NCBI GenBank assembly: GCA_900543755.1
Contig: UQSP01000021.1
Span: 1-31,279, forward strand
Direction: 5' to 3'
Origin: an uncultured Eubacteriales bacterium
Lineage (GTDB): Bacteria > Bacillota > Clostridia > Christensenellales > Pumilibacteraceae
DNA: 31,279 bases
Below, piece by piece: positions 17,501-24,114 of this stretch. How positions within the stretch are numbered: position 1 is the first letter of the stretch; every line of letters begins with the position of its first letter. A model generated the notes under the pieces. The model saw only the letters and a list, made by a program, of their open reading frames with translations, did no database searches and was not told the DNA's origin. The position numbers and the translations under genes are program-made.

Positions 17501-18881
17501 GACGCTCCGGATTTAAGAAAGCAAGACATTTCAGTTCGTACACCGCGTCTTTTGCGTCCTTTTCGCTTGCGATAACGGCTTTATAAACTATATTTGCGCC
17601 GTTTTCTTCGGCAATGTATTTTATGTCCTTATAAGGCAGTGTTCGCGGCGAGGCGACAACCGAAAAAAAGAACGAGGTAATCAAATGCGAACACACAAAA
17701 GTCAACGGAACTGACAGCACCGCAGTCGCGATTTTGGGGAAAGGCACGATAAACGCAACCAGACCGCTCAATACGGCGGCAATCAAAACCTCCAAAAAAA
17801 TCGCCAACGCATCGGCTGTTTTTCCCCGCTCCTTTTTCAAAAGATATTTCCCGACGTCGCAATTTTCAGCAATAGCCCTCGACGCCGCTTCCGCAGCAAC
17901 CGCCGTTTCGCTTTTACCTGTTTTAAGCGAAATTTTACTTACCGCTTCAAGATAAAGTCTGCGCGTGGAGAGTGTGTTTTCGTAGAACCGCAACTCGCGA
18001 GCGGAAGCAAAATAATCGTTTACGGAATAAAGCGAAAGCAAAAATTCCTCTTTCATCCATTTTTGTCTTTCGAAAAGAGTTTTTACCGCCGACGAAATAA
18101 AAACGTTGTATCTGTCAAAAGAAGCATAAAGTCCGTCAATACGGTCTTTAAGCTCGATACCGTTGTCGTAACAGAGTTTTTTTAATTGTATTTTAAGTTT
18201 GTCGCCGCCTTCTTCATACAGCGCTTTCAGATATGCCGCGCTTTTTAAAAGTCCGACGTTTACTCTTTCCTTTTTTGCGTCGGCTTTGCCCTTACCGCAA
18301 AAATCGTTTATCTTTACTGCCGCGGACGCAACGATAGTAATATATTCCGCAACCGCATATGAAAAAACGTCGTAAAGACACGTTATTTCGCTATAAAGAA
18401 GCGGACAGCTTTCCGAAAACAAACGGACGTATTTTGAAAAACTTTCTTCCGTCACGTATCCGCCGCTTAGTTTTACGATAAGTTCGCATAAAAAATAAAC
18501 TCTGGGAAGTCCCCAGATGTGCGGCAAGGCGTAAAATTTTCTGCAATTGCTTTTTATTGAAAAAAGCAACGACGAAATTTGCGCGTAGTTATCGTAAAAT
18601 ACACGTTCGAACTCTTCCGACGAATAACCCGTCGCTCTTTTTTTCCCGATAACGGAATATGCTTCCAAAATCTTGCGCGATATGATTTTTACTGGCAATC
18701 CCGTCCCCTCTTTAACTGCAAACCTGCATTTTAAAGCAAGGTCGACGATTGCCGACTCAAGCTCTTTGTTTCCGCAAGGAGCTTTAAGTCTGAAATCGGG
18801 GGTTGCAGCGGGGCTTAAAAGTATTAAGATAAGTACTGCAAAAATAAGCAGAACGGTAAAAATCAAGGAAAGATACAGCAT
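11556..18881 (-). CDS. Giant cyclic beta-1,2-glucan synthase-like protein (GT84-glucoamylase-like-GH94)
   Basis: A 2441-residue membrane protein with the NdvB/Cgs domain order. Residues 1-25 form a membrane helix. A helical region follows, with membrane helices near 365-415. A GT84-like domain spans about 430-690 with D556-K-D558 where the family has D-A-D, followed by HPLNGKK. More membrane helices lie at about 715-880. A glucoamylase-like domain covers about 920-1240 (SPASVGM, PYWGLSQS, GRYGFYDA, AYHQGLSLG at 1226). Next are GH94-type beta-sandwich modules (GGGYTF) and a C-terminal GH94 catalytic barrel (RTRRYDDRLFLP near 2055, WDGEWYRRA, SGVRDNGAQN, LNPIN). NdvB-type enzymes make cyclic beta-1,2-glucan. 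Here the GT84 acid segment and QxxRW motif are not recognisable, so activity is doubtful. ATG follows GGAG by five bases. No exporter is adjacent. Confidence 0.85.
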   Translation of the reverse strand: MLYLSLIFTVLLIFAVLILILLSPAATPDFRLKAPCGNKELESAIVDLALKCRFAVKEGTGLPVKIISRKILEAYSVIGKKRATGYSSEEFERVFYDNYAQISSLLFSIKSNCRKFYALPHIWGLPRVYFLCELIVKLSGGYVTEESFSKYVRLFSESCPLLYSEITCLYDVFSYAVAEYITIVASAAVKINDFCGKGKADAKKERVNVGLLKSAAYLKALYEEGGDKLKIQLKKLCYDNGIELKDRIDGLYASFDRYNVFISSAVKTLFERQKWMKEEFLLSLYSVNDYFASARELRFYENTLSTRRLYLEAVSKISLKTGKSETAVAAEAASRAIAENCDVGKYLLKKERGKTADALAIFLEVLIAAVLSGLVAFIVPFPKIATAVLSVPLTFVCSHLITSFFFSVVASPRTLPYKDIKYIAEENGANIVYKAVIASEKDAKDAVYELKCLAFLNPERHFSYTLYALVSLGVKNEKHADSLVKFIEKEFAALSGDRYNLFVQKPVYSADKADFYSNSDNADAEYNLFRMISEGSSRFCKVMGNTYRKKYLITADKDMVFNCGKELLEIMEHPLNGKKNFVAMSSKCTPQNSESSFFARLFSLKSRQDFYFGGEGVGMKSVCDGSQTGIYRVKEFYKTMFKFKEQGEKSERIFPLAQTLNVTFCKEKVYAPFPADTEQYIFEKSLRIKFFLLLSGQRKINKSVKTTSRISFLTKWRAFLNVIYSLSPLFSLSLIVVSLFSPYSSIVVAVALLPYLAEFLLIVPSFSLSVKNALLSWAAIFTEICLLPVAAAFNVATFLSLLFGLSRRKKHSMISARKTGAERNEAIVLALIISALAIFTVNIFYGKYVAPFAVSALFLFAVPLQSFLSEKKRTRKISPALNGYLLLTAAKTWNYFAESCVKENNFFPPDMYCELGDKGFCKTTSPASVGMAIVAAFSAKQLKIINSVRAAEFIAPIVKSICRLEKYKGNFYSSYELNSLRVIPPHYVSSLENGIIFCALMLAQSFADDITKAAIDEIVKDFDFKALYDENSGFVYKGIYVSEKQTDSVADFFASEELLYCLAGIGKGDIPRSAFYALSRDRVRCKYKTVYSLTGGASEYLLAPLFFNYHKGTFCDSVARSAVSAQLDYAVKEKLPYWGLSQSLCLVFDEKDEYRSGRFGVKQISYLQNDGDKAISPYSCLLALKYAPRETEANIAAMIENKLLGRYGFYDAVEKNGVVRAFTAYHQGLSLGAICNFMCEDSILEAMSSTANIRAAEVLLYSHEKIGKSYAKFKSFNNGISASAPVKAEGFFEYPLLGLYGTNNYKFVVDENGRGFSVSGSYYLTKKRRDDGFNIYASAGGETFDLTEKSNACFYSDYAEFNSSFPLFKSRVCARALVSVAGEMRKVTIKNLSDKTVKALIGAYVPVKLDKKYFVSEDEGAADISVKTEIKDGFAFAFRDNDSPCIAHYACGGEDVRYYTSEKEFCDIFKPCSKTGLMDPALGSTAEITLSSGEEKSVSFAVFASSRHSVAKRQFDIVSSNGFFAREETFSGGKKAVDKVTASMASRLIYGSVGIYKDAALKNFVNTDFPTVVVNVENDRAISRAERELNRCATLYSYGIKFNVVVCYRSSKEFEFDFSSELNSAVSRSEIKRVLPLDCVFRLFNVLKETDIAEKLQAADCCSDVVNPVLKNSLIVNKRQLPNAEMAPPKLILKTAKGGFTEDGSYFIDVSECPCEKPWRNFVGNDGFGTVMTDSGGGYTFSMDAKTHKITSDSLSFSPDCPSESVFLGEGGTIWSVTRAPIKKNCNYFVLHSFGYTKYSCNFNGLKSCLTEFIGQTGVKYYSVEIRNEADYERKINAALVLDVALGSGENTSCSLIGFREDNKVTMKNTSDGTYCTVECSQKLKSFSFSRKSMMNKRLEYVRINELEEMKGSSVVYSVSVPIKAKSTQKIVFCLSAGAEAHPELADEIFESVKKKYSSVSPVSLQSGDKSLDMLYKWLPYQVYCSRFFRRYGYDAYGATDAFRDKLETALGLMYFDCASARKLILECVGYQFEKGDVLNFLDNTGAGLRTRRYDDRLFLPIAVADYIAFSGDCEILSERVAYLADMPLPDFKATVYGKTAVTASTGSVLEHCKKALFSTETDYLNRVLFKGGDEDLSLRTEGKEGVSVYGTMLYYHAIKKFLPYVTFPAEKEKLNVLLIELSAAAENQWDGEWYRRAEFKGGVCLGGNSCSEYKIDLKTQAIAVLSGAVSQERADFALRSAERILVNGKNNMPVSFVPPLNKYGSVFEAGKYPSGVRDNGAQNAYASVMFTKALYKTGRHNRAYEFLNALNPINLSLTRSDMETYKSEPFSFARNVTIGGEGDLSWYASYAGCMYRCITEYMLGMTFKGDTLTFRPRLSDKTDGLNVRVRIGKCDIDIYVDNSVKEGEWRFSVGGVTYNTDTIRLFPSLNGKNITISRQK

Positions 18882-18958
18882 AAAAACTCCGAAAATATTT
18901 TATATGATTATGCTCTCTTTTCCGTTGGCGTAAACGTATACGCATGCTTTTACGGCAT

Positions 18959-18989
18959 AAAAAAAACCGCGCCCCGTTTCGGGGCGCGG
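18959..18989 (-). terminator. Rho-independent terminator of rnpB
   Basis: Minus strand CCGCGCCCCG, loop AAA, CGGGGCGCGG, then eight T. This very strong hairpin begins 17 bp after the rnpB 3' end. Beyond it, 18882-18958 leads to the giant gene and contains AT-rich -10-like sequences (CATAAT, TATAAA) that could be its promoter. Confidence 0.95.
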
Positions 18990-19005
18990 AATATTTTTTA
19001 AAACA

Positions 19006-19333
19006 GCAAGATAATCTGTAAGCCGAATTCTGTCTTGGGCGGTTATCTGTCTAGACGCGTCGTTGCCGAAGCGTTCAAGCGATACAGGAGGGACGGCGGA
19101 CAACCGATTTCCCTCACATCTTGCACCGGATGGGGTTTACATTGCCGTCCGCGTTGCCGCGGCCGCGGTAGGCTCTTACCCTGCCTTTCCAACCTTGCCT
19201 GCCTTACGGCATAGGCGGTTTATTTCTGTTGCACTTTCCTTAAAGTCGCCTTCACCGGTAGTTAGCCGGCATCCTGTCCTATGGTGTTCGGACTTTCCTC
19301 GCGGTAAGCCGCGCAACCGTCCGATTATCTTGC
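19006..19333 (-). ncRNA. rnpB: RNase P RNA, bacterial type A
   Basis: The minus strand carries the hallmark 5' block GAGGAAAGTCCGAACACC, then AGGACAGGATGCCGG, AAGGAAAGTGCAACAGAAA, AAACCGCC, GGTAAGAGCC and the 3' block ACAGAATTCGGCTTACAG. The ends pair perfectly as helix P1 (GCAAGATAATC with GATTATCTTGC), which fixes the limits at 19333 and 19006 and a length of 328 nt. It is the catalytic RNA that trims tRNA 5' leaders. Its own promoter lies directly upstream and a strong terminator follows. The internal helices fit the ancestral type A fold used by Clostridia, rather than the type B of Bacilli. Confidence 0.97.
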
Positions 19334-19339
19334 GTTGAA

Positions 19340-19368
19340 ATTATAACACTTACGCGTAAAATTTGCAA
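19340..19368 (-). promoter_or_regulatory. Sigma-A promoter of rnpB
   Basis: Minus strand TTGCAA (19368-19363), 17-bp spacer ending TGT, TATAAT (19345-19340). The TGn gives an extended -10. The expected start, about 19333, coincides with the first base of helix P1. Confidence 0.92.
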
Positions 19369-19393
19369 GCAATTTCAAAAAAAGCTTTACAGA

Positions 19394-20080
19394 TTATTTT
19401 TTCAGCTCTTTTGAAAGCTTTTCCACCGCTTTTTTCTCTATCCTCGACACATAAGAACGCGAAATATTGAGTTTGGCGGCCACCTCCAGCTGAGTATGCA
19501 CCCTTTCCCCTTCCAATCCGTAACGCATACAAATAATTTTATATTCACGCTTGTTAAGCACCTGTTTGGTCACTTCCATTACTCGTTGAAGGACAAGGTT
19601 GTTTTCTATTTTGGAAAACATACTTTCGTCTTTTGCGGGCAGGATTTCCATCAAAGTAATCTCGTTACCGTCTTTGTCTATACCTACCGACTCCGAAAGC
19701 GAAAGAGTATTGCGGTGTTTTTTATTGGAGCGTATGTACATGAGAATTTCGTTGTCGATACACTTGGCAACGTAAGTCGCAAGCTGCGAACCCTTACCGT
19801 ACTCGAAGCTTTCAATTCCCTTTATAAGCCCTATGCTTCCCACGGAAATAAGATCGTCCGCTTCGCCCGCGCTGCTGTACTTTTTGACTATGTGCGCAAC
19901 AAGCCTTAAGTTATGACGAATCAGCACTTCCCGGGCCTCGGCGTCGCCGTTTTTCGCGCGCATGAGATATTCGTACTCTTCCTTCGGCGGTAAGGGTTTG
20001 GGAAAAGACCCCTTGTTGTTTACGTAAGAGGTAAAGCAAAATATTCTGCTTAAAAAGGACAAAAAAGATTCTACAATCAC
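19394..20080 (-). CDS. sigK: RNA polymerase sigma-K factor (sporulation, mother cell), with pro-sequence
   Basis: A 228-residue sigma-70 family protein closely resembling SigK. The hydrophobic N-terminus (IVESFLSFLSRIFCFTSYV) and FPKPL resemble the membrane-held pro-sequence of pro-sigma-K. Region 2 has HNLRLVAHIVKKY, DLISVGSIGLIKGIESF and QLATYVAKCIDNEILMYIR. Region 4 ends with the helix-turn-helix TQLEVAAKLNISRSYVSRIEKKA. The start is GTG with GGAGG seven bases upstream. Family knowledge: SigK directs late mother-cell genes for coat and spore maturation after proteolytic activation. The gene is continuous, with no inserted skin-type prophage. Its neighbour upstream on the same strand ends with its own terminator, so sigK is probably transcribed alone. 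Confidence 0.92.
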   Translation of the reverse strand: MIVESFLSFLSRIFCFTSYVNNKGSFPKPLPPKEEYEYLMRAKNGDAEAREVLIRHNLRLVAHIVKKYSSAGEADDLISVGSIGLIKGIESFEYGKGSQLATYVAKCIDNEILMYIRSNKKHRNTLSLSESVGIDKDGNEITLMEILPAKDESMFSKIENNLVLQRVMEVTKQVLNKREYKIICMRYGLEGERVHTQLEVAAKLNISRSYVSRIEKKAVEKLSKELKK

Positions 20081-20133
20081 TTAAAAGCCTCCGCCCGCGC
20101 AAAAGCTTTCGCGATTTACGAAATAACGTAAAC

Positions 20134-20180
20134 GTGATTTTTGCGAGTGACTTTATCATTATATGTGACGTAAAAATCAC
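20134..20180. promoter_or_regulatory. Inverted repeat around the sigK promoter region
   Basis: GTGATTTTTGCG (20134-20145) and CGTAAAAATCAC (20169-20180) are inverted repeats with one mismatch. The 23-bp interval holds a minus-strand CATATAAT (20165-20158) that could be a -10 for sigma-E or sigma-A. The start of sigK is 78 bp away. The -35 is not clear. Confidence 0.4.
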
Positions 20181-20234
20181 TGTTGCACGTCCACCTTAAC
20201 TTAAGACAACCACTGCTTGGCCTTTTTTGACATT

Positions 20235-20269
20235 AAAAAAGACCGCCGATTGGAATACGGCAGTCTTTT
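20235..20269 (-). terminator. Terminator of the rnj-trmR-trhP operon
   Basis: Minus strand AAAGACTGCCG and CGGCGGTCTTT pair with one mismatch around a nine-base loop, followed by six T. It lies about 120 bp past the end of trhP. Confidence 0.8.
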
Positions 20270-20389
20270 AAGACATTCTGATTTTTCAAACTGTACATTT
20301 ATAATCGATAAACAAACCGTAAAATGCCGTTTTTATAATCCGAAGTAAATTTTCCCTTGGTGTTTTCAATAAAAAAACGCATATAACGC

Positions 20390-21604
20390 CTAAACCGAAG
20401 CTTTTTTGCGCAAAATATCGCCCTTTGACAGAGGAACAGACGTAAAAAGGCGCAGTTTTTGCTTGACGAGCATGGCATCGTAAACGGGCGCAGACGCTTC
20501 GTCCTCCATTTTGTCCACCTTAATCACGGAATTGTGGCCGGGCCCGGGGGACAAAACTTCAAGTTCGTCACCTTTTCTGAATCGGTTGCGCATTTCGATA
20601 ACCGCTCCTCCTTCGAAACTGCCGAGAACAAGCGCGGCAAAGTCGTATTCCTGACGCGGCTTCGAAGTATCGTAACATTCGTTGTTTACGGTATCATTCA
20701 GGTAAAAACCCGTGCAGTACATTCGGTGCGAAGGCTTTTTTATGTCTTCAAGTATTTCTGCGGGCGGATTATAAGGCTTGCCGTGCGCAAAATACCAGTC
20801 AAGCGCGCGGCGGTAGCAATTGACAACCGACGCAACGTAATAACTTGTTTTTACTCTTCCCTCGATTTTAAAACTCGTGACGCCCGCGTCTATAAGTTTA
20901 TCGAGGTGCTCTATCATGTTCATGTCCTTGCTGTTGAGAATATAGGTTCCGCGCTCGTCTTCCTCGATGGGAAGCTCGTCGTCGCGATGCTTTTCCTTAA
21001 GAGTATATTCCCAGCGGCAGCTTTGTGCGCACTCCCCGTGATTGCCGTTTCTTCCCGTCAGAAAATTGGAAAGCAGACAACGTCCCGAATAGGAAATGCA
21101 CATCGCGCCGTGAACAAAAGCCTCTATCTCCACGTCGGAAGGCAGAAAATCGCGTATTTTGCGTATTTCGTCAAGGCTGAGTTCTCTTGCCGTGACAAGT
21201 CTTTTAAACCCGTAATTCACATACTCCCGCGCGGCATACTTATTGGTAAGGTTTGCCTGAGTGCTTAAATGCAGCGGAACGGAAGGCGCATACTTTTTCA
21301 TGAGCGCCGCAATCCCCAAATCGCTGACGATAGCGCCGTCGGGTTTGACTTCCTCGAGAAAACGCATAAAATCGGCTATTTCGGAAAAGTCCGCGTCATG
21401 CGCGAAAATATTGACGGTAACATATATTTTTTTGTTCCTGTCATGGACATATTTTACCGCACGGGCAAGCTGATCGAGATCGAAGTTATCGGCAAACGCG
21501 CGCAAGCCGTATTTTTTATACGAAAGATATACGGCGTCCGCACCGAAGTAAAGCGCCGTCTCCAATCTTTCGAAATTACCTGCGGGGGCAAGCAGTTCTA
21601 TCAT
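20390..21604 (-). CDS. trhP: Peptidase U32 family protein, probable tRNA U34 hydroxylation protein TrhP
   Basis: A 404-residue U32-family protein with an N-terminal TIM-barrel (MIELLAPAGNFERLETALYFGADAVY). The family signature is in EAFVHGAMCISYSGRCLLSN, and an iron-sulfur type cysteine set follows (GNHGECAQSCRWEY, with further Cys in CYDTSK). The C-terminal beta domain includes KGDELEVLSPG. Family knowledge: YrrN/YrrO of Bacillus and TrhP of E. coli are needed to make 5-hydroxyuridine at tRNA wobble position 34; the protease label is historical. It starts three bases after the methyltransferase stop, repeating the yrrM-yrrN-yrrO arrangement. That context favours the tRNA role over collagenase-like activity. 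The product is a single polypeptide, not split in two as in Bacillus. Confidence 0.88.
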   Translation of the reverse strand: MIELLAPAGNFERLETALYFGADAVYLSYKKYGLRAFADNFDLDQLARAVKYVHDRNKKIYVTVNIFAHDADFSEIADFMRFLEEVKPDGAIVSDLGIAALMKKYAPSVPLHLSTQANLTNKYAAREYVNYGFKRLVTARELSLDEIRKIRDFLPSDVEIEAFVHGAMCISYSGRCLLSNFLTGRNGNHGECAQSCRWEYTLKEKHRDDELPIEEDERGTYILNSKDMNMIEHLDKLIDAGVTSFKIEGRVKTSYYVASVVNCYRRALDWYFAHGKPYNPPAEILEDIKKPSHRMYCTGFYLNDTVNNECYDTSKPRQEYDFAALVLGSFEGGAVIEMRNRFRKGDELEVLSPGPGHNSVIKVDKMEDEASAPVYDAMLVKQKLRLFTSVPLSKGDILRKKASV

Positions 21605-21607
21605 CCG

Positions 21608-22261
21608 TCAATCCTCTTGATTTTTTCTTATGCTTAAACTCATACCGTCGCCTACGGGCAGAATGCTTGTAATAAGCCTGTCGTCCGAACAGATTGCCGT
21701 AATGAATTTATCCAGTCCGTGCACGATGGTGGTTTTGTTTTTCTGCGTTTCGATTTTGCCGCTGACCATGCCGTTCCAAAGGACGTTGTCGCACAAAAGA
21801 GCCCCGCCCTTTTTCAGCATACGCATCAGATGCGGAAGATACTCTATATACCTTGTCTTGGGTCCATCCATGAAGATGAAGTCAAAACTTCCTTCCATAA
21901 GCGGAATAATTTCGCTTGCGTCGCCGATGAAAACGTTGACTCGGTCACTGAGCCCCGCGCGCGAAAAATAACTTTTTGCAATTGAGGCAAGTCCCTCGTC
22001 GATTTCCACCGTGAAAAGCCTTTCTCCGCCGTTCCTGAGTATAAGCTGAGAGCTGTAACCCACCGCAGTGCCTATTTCCAGCGTTTTTGCGGGCTTAAGC
22101 AGCGTAACAAGCTGTACGAGAAAGGCTTTCGATTCGGGAAGAAGAACGGGAATACGGTTTTTATCCGCGTATTCCAGCATTTCCGACAAAAGCGGATCGG
22201 TTTCGGGTTTAAGATGCGCGCGGATATACTCCGAATCGCGGCCGGGAGTTTTGAAAGGCAT
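21608..22261 (-). CDS. trmR: SAM-dependent O-methyltransferase, probable TrmR (tRNA 5-hydroxyuridine methyltransferase)
   Basis: A 217-residue class I methyltransferase of the O-methyltransferase 3 (YrrM) family. Motif I is LEIGTAVGYSSQLIL, the acidic strand is FTVEIDEG, and the metal/substrate block is DFIFMDGPKTRYIEYL followed by GGALLCDNVLWNGMVSG. Family knowledge: Bacillus YrrM/TrmR methylates 5-hydroxyuridine at tRNA position 34 to 5-methoxyuridine. Here the gene lies between rnj (one-base gap) and trhP (three-base gap), so hydroxylation and methylation genes are co-transcribed. It acts in the cytoplasm. A small-molecule catechol-type methyltransferase is possible by sequence alone but is not favoured by context. 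Confidence 0.88.
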   Translation of the reverse strand: MPFKTPGRDSEYIRAHLKPETDPLLSEMLEYADKNRIPVLLPESKAFLVQLVTLLKPAKTLEIGTAVGYSSQLILRNGGERLFTVEIDEGLASIAKSYFSRAGLSDRVNVFIGDASEIIPLMEGSFDFIFMDGPKTRYIEYLPHLMRMLKKGGALLCDNVLWNGMVSGKIETQKNKTTIVHGLDKFITAICSDDRLITSILPVGDGMSLSIRKNQED

Positions 22262-22262
22262 T

Positions 22263-23936
22263 TCAGTTTTCCATTATAACGGGTATAATCATGGGATTAC
22301 GGCGAGTGCGTTTGAAGAACAGGTTTTTAAGGTCCTTTCTTATCGCATTTTTAACCGCAGTCCAGTCGCCCACGCTTTTAAGGTCCATGGATTCAAGAGT
22401 ATGACGAGTCACCTCTTTAGCCTCGGCAAGCAGTTTTTCAGACTCGTCCTTACTGTACATGAACCCGCGTGAAGTAATGTCCACGCCGTAAACCTCGCCG
22501 CTTAAGGAGTTGATACCCACAACGGCAACAAGCATACCCTCTTCGGATAAATGCTTGCGGTCCCTTAAAACCACACTGCCGACGTCGCCTACGCCCAGCC
22601 CGTCAACCAACAGACAGCCAGACGGAACGTTGTCGCCGATGCGAATGGAATTCTTGGTAATTACCGCCACGTTTCCGATGTCGGTTATCACGATGTTTGT
22701 GGGAAGCATACCCATTTTCATCGCGAGTTCGGCATGTTTCTGAAGATGCCGTCTTTCGCCGTGTACGGGAATGAAGAATTTGGGTTTCAGCAAAGAGTGC
22801 ATAAGCTTTATCTCGTCCTGGCAGGCGTGTCCCGAAGCGTGAACTTCGGCAAGGCTTTCGTATATGACCTTTGCCCCGTGGCGATATAGGTTGTTGATAA
22901 CGTTGTAAACCATACGTTCGTTGCCGGGAATGGGCGACGCGGAGATTATGACGGTGTCGTTGTAACCTATCGTTATCTTGTTAAACTCGTCGGAAGCAAT
23001 ACGCGTCAGTGCGCTCATGGGTTCTCCCTGGCTGCCGGTGGTAATGATGCAAAGGTTCTTGTCTTCCACCTTATTTATCTGCTCGATGTCTATGATGTTG
23101 TTTTTATCAAGCTTAAGCTCGCCTATCTTGGTGGCGACTTCCACTATGTTAATCATGCTTCTGCCGCCGAACGCAATCTTACGCTTGTATTTTTTAGCCA
23201 CGTCCACTATCTGCTGTACCCTGTGGATATTGGACGCAAACGTCGCCACGAATATGCGACGCTCGGAATTTTCGGCAAATATATGATTAAGCGACGCGCC
23301 TACCGTAGACTCGCTCATCGAAGAACCCGGTCTTTCGATATTAGTGCTTTCGGCAAGCATCAGCAAAACGCCTTTACTGCCGATTTCGGATATACGCCTT
23401 AAATCGATAAGGTTACCGTCGATGGGAGTAAAATCCACCTTAAAGTCGCCCGTATGGAAAACCACGCCTATGGGGGTGGTTATACAAAGCGCGCAGCTGC
23501 CCGCAATGGAATGGCTTACTTTTACAAACTCCACGCGGAAATGTTCGCCAAGCGTTACCACGCTTTTGGATTTTATAACGTTAAGATTCCCTTCGACTTT
23601 CTGCTCGCGTAATTTGGCGTCCACCAGCGCAAGCGTGAGTTTGGTCCCGTAGACGGGAACGTTAAGGTCCTTCAGAATATACGGCATCGCGCCTATATGG
23701 TCCTCGTGGCCGTGAGTAAGCACTATGCCTTTAACTTTGTTTTTGTTGGCAAGAAGATAAGTGATGTCGGGTATCACCAGGTCCACGCCCGGCATATCCA
23801 CGTCCGGAAAAGTGGAGCCGCTGTCTATAACTATTATTTCGTCCTCGTACTCCAAAGCGGTCATATTTTTACCGATTTCACCTACGCCACCCAAAAAAAC
23901 CACCTTAAGGGCGGACTCGTCAATACTGTGTCGCAA
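22263..23936 (-). CDS. rnj: Ribonuclease J
   Basis: A 557-residue metallo-beta-lactamase/beta-CASP ribonuclease. The zinc site motif is THGHEDHIGAMPYI with H75, H77, D79 and H80. Further metal and beta-CASP blocks include HTGDFKVDFTP, ESTNIERPGSS, TGSQGEPMSAL, the ASGHACQDEIKLM box and FIPVHGERRHL. The C-terminal RNase J domain follows. It degrades and matures RNA by 5'-3' exonuclease and endonuclease action. The start is TTG with GGAGG five bases upstream. It is the first gene of an operon with trmR and trhP, linking RNA decay with tRNA modification. The leader of about 139 nt contains a terminator-like hairpin. Length and motifs are normal. Confidence 0.96.
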   Translation of the reverse strand: MRHSIDESALKVVFLGGVGEIGKNMTALEYEDEIIVIDSGSTFPDVDMPGVDLVIPDITYLLANKNKVKGIVLTHGHEDHIGAMPYILKDLNVPVYGTKLTLALVDAKLREQKVEGNLNVIKSKSVVTLGEHFRVEFVKVSHSIAGSCALCITTPIGVVFHTGDFKVDFTPIDGNLIDLRRISEIGSKGVLLMLAESTNIERPGSSMSESTVGASLNHIFAENSERRIFVATFASNIHRVQQIVDVAKKYKRKIAFGGRSMINIVEVATKIGELKLDKNNIIDIEQINKVEDKNLCIITTGSQGEPMSALTRIASDEFNKITIGYNDTVIISASPIPGNERMVYNVINNLYRHGAKVIYESLAEVHASGHACQDEIKLMHSLLKPKFFIPVHGERRHLQKHAELAMKMGMLPTNIVITDIGNVAVITKNSIRIGDNVPSGCLLVDGLGVGDVGSVVLRDRKHLSEEGMLVAVVGINSLSGEVYGVDITSRGFMYSKDESEKLLAEAKEVTRHTLESMDLKSVGDWTAVKNAIRKDLKNLFFKRTRRNPMIIPVIMEN

Positions 23937-24010
23937 AACAACCTCCGTACAATAAATTTTATTTTCGGTACAATATCATACAATTAAGGCGGACGCAAGC
24001 AAACCGCGCG

Positions 24011-24032
24011 AAAAAACACGCAAAAATTGCGT
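24011..24032 (-). promoter_or_regulatory. Terminator-like hairpin in the rnj leader, possible attenuator
   Basis: Minus strand ACGCAA, loop TTT, TTGCGT, G, then TTTTTT. It lies about 40 nt into the transcript and 75 nt before the rnj start. A second TTGCGT (plus 23993-23998) downstream could pair with the same ACGCAA and exclude the hairpin. The stem is only 6 bp. Confidence 0.45.
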
Positions 24033-24081
24033 TGCTCTACCTTAGTAAGACGATATTGTATTAATTTCAGTTTCCGTATTT

Positions 24082-24110
24082 ATTATACAGGATTTGTAAA
24101 AAAAAGACAA
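24082..24110 (-). promoter_or_regulatory. Sigma-A promoter of rnj-trmR-trhP
   Basis: Minus strand TTGTCT (24110-24105), 17-bp spacer, TATAAT (24087-24082). The start should lie near 24075. The promoter sits immediately beyond the end of the nucleotidyltransferase-like gene at 24115. Confidence 0.8.
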
Positions 24111-24114
24111 TCGT

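Noticed and set aside
20459..21268. 269-codon plus-strand frame opposite trhP
   Set aside because: Shadow of the U32 gene; the translation resembles no family.
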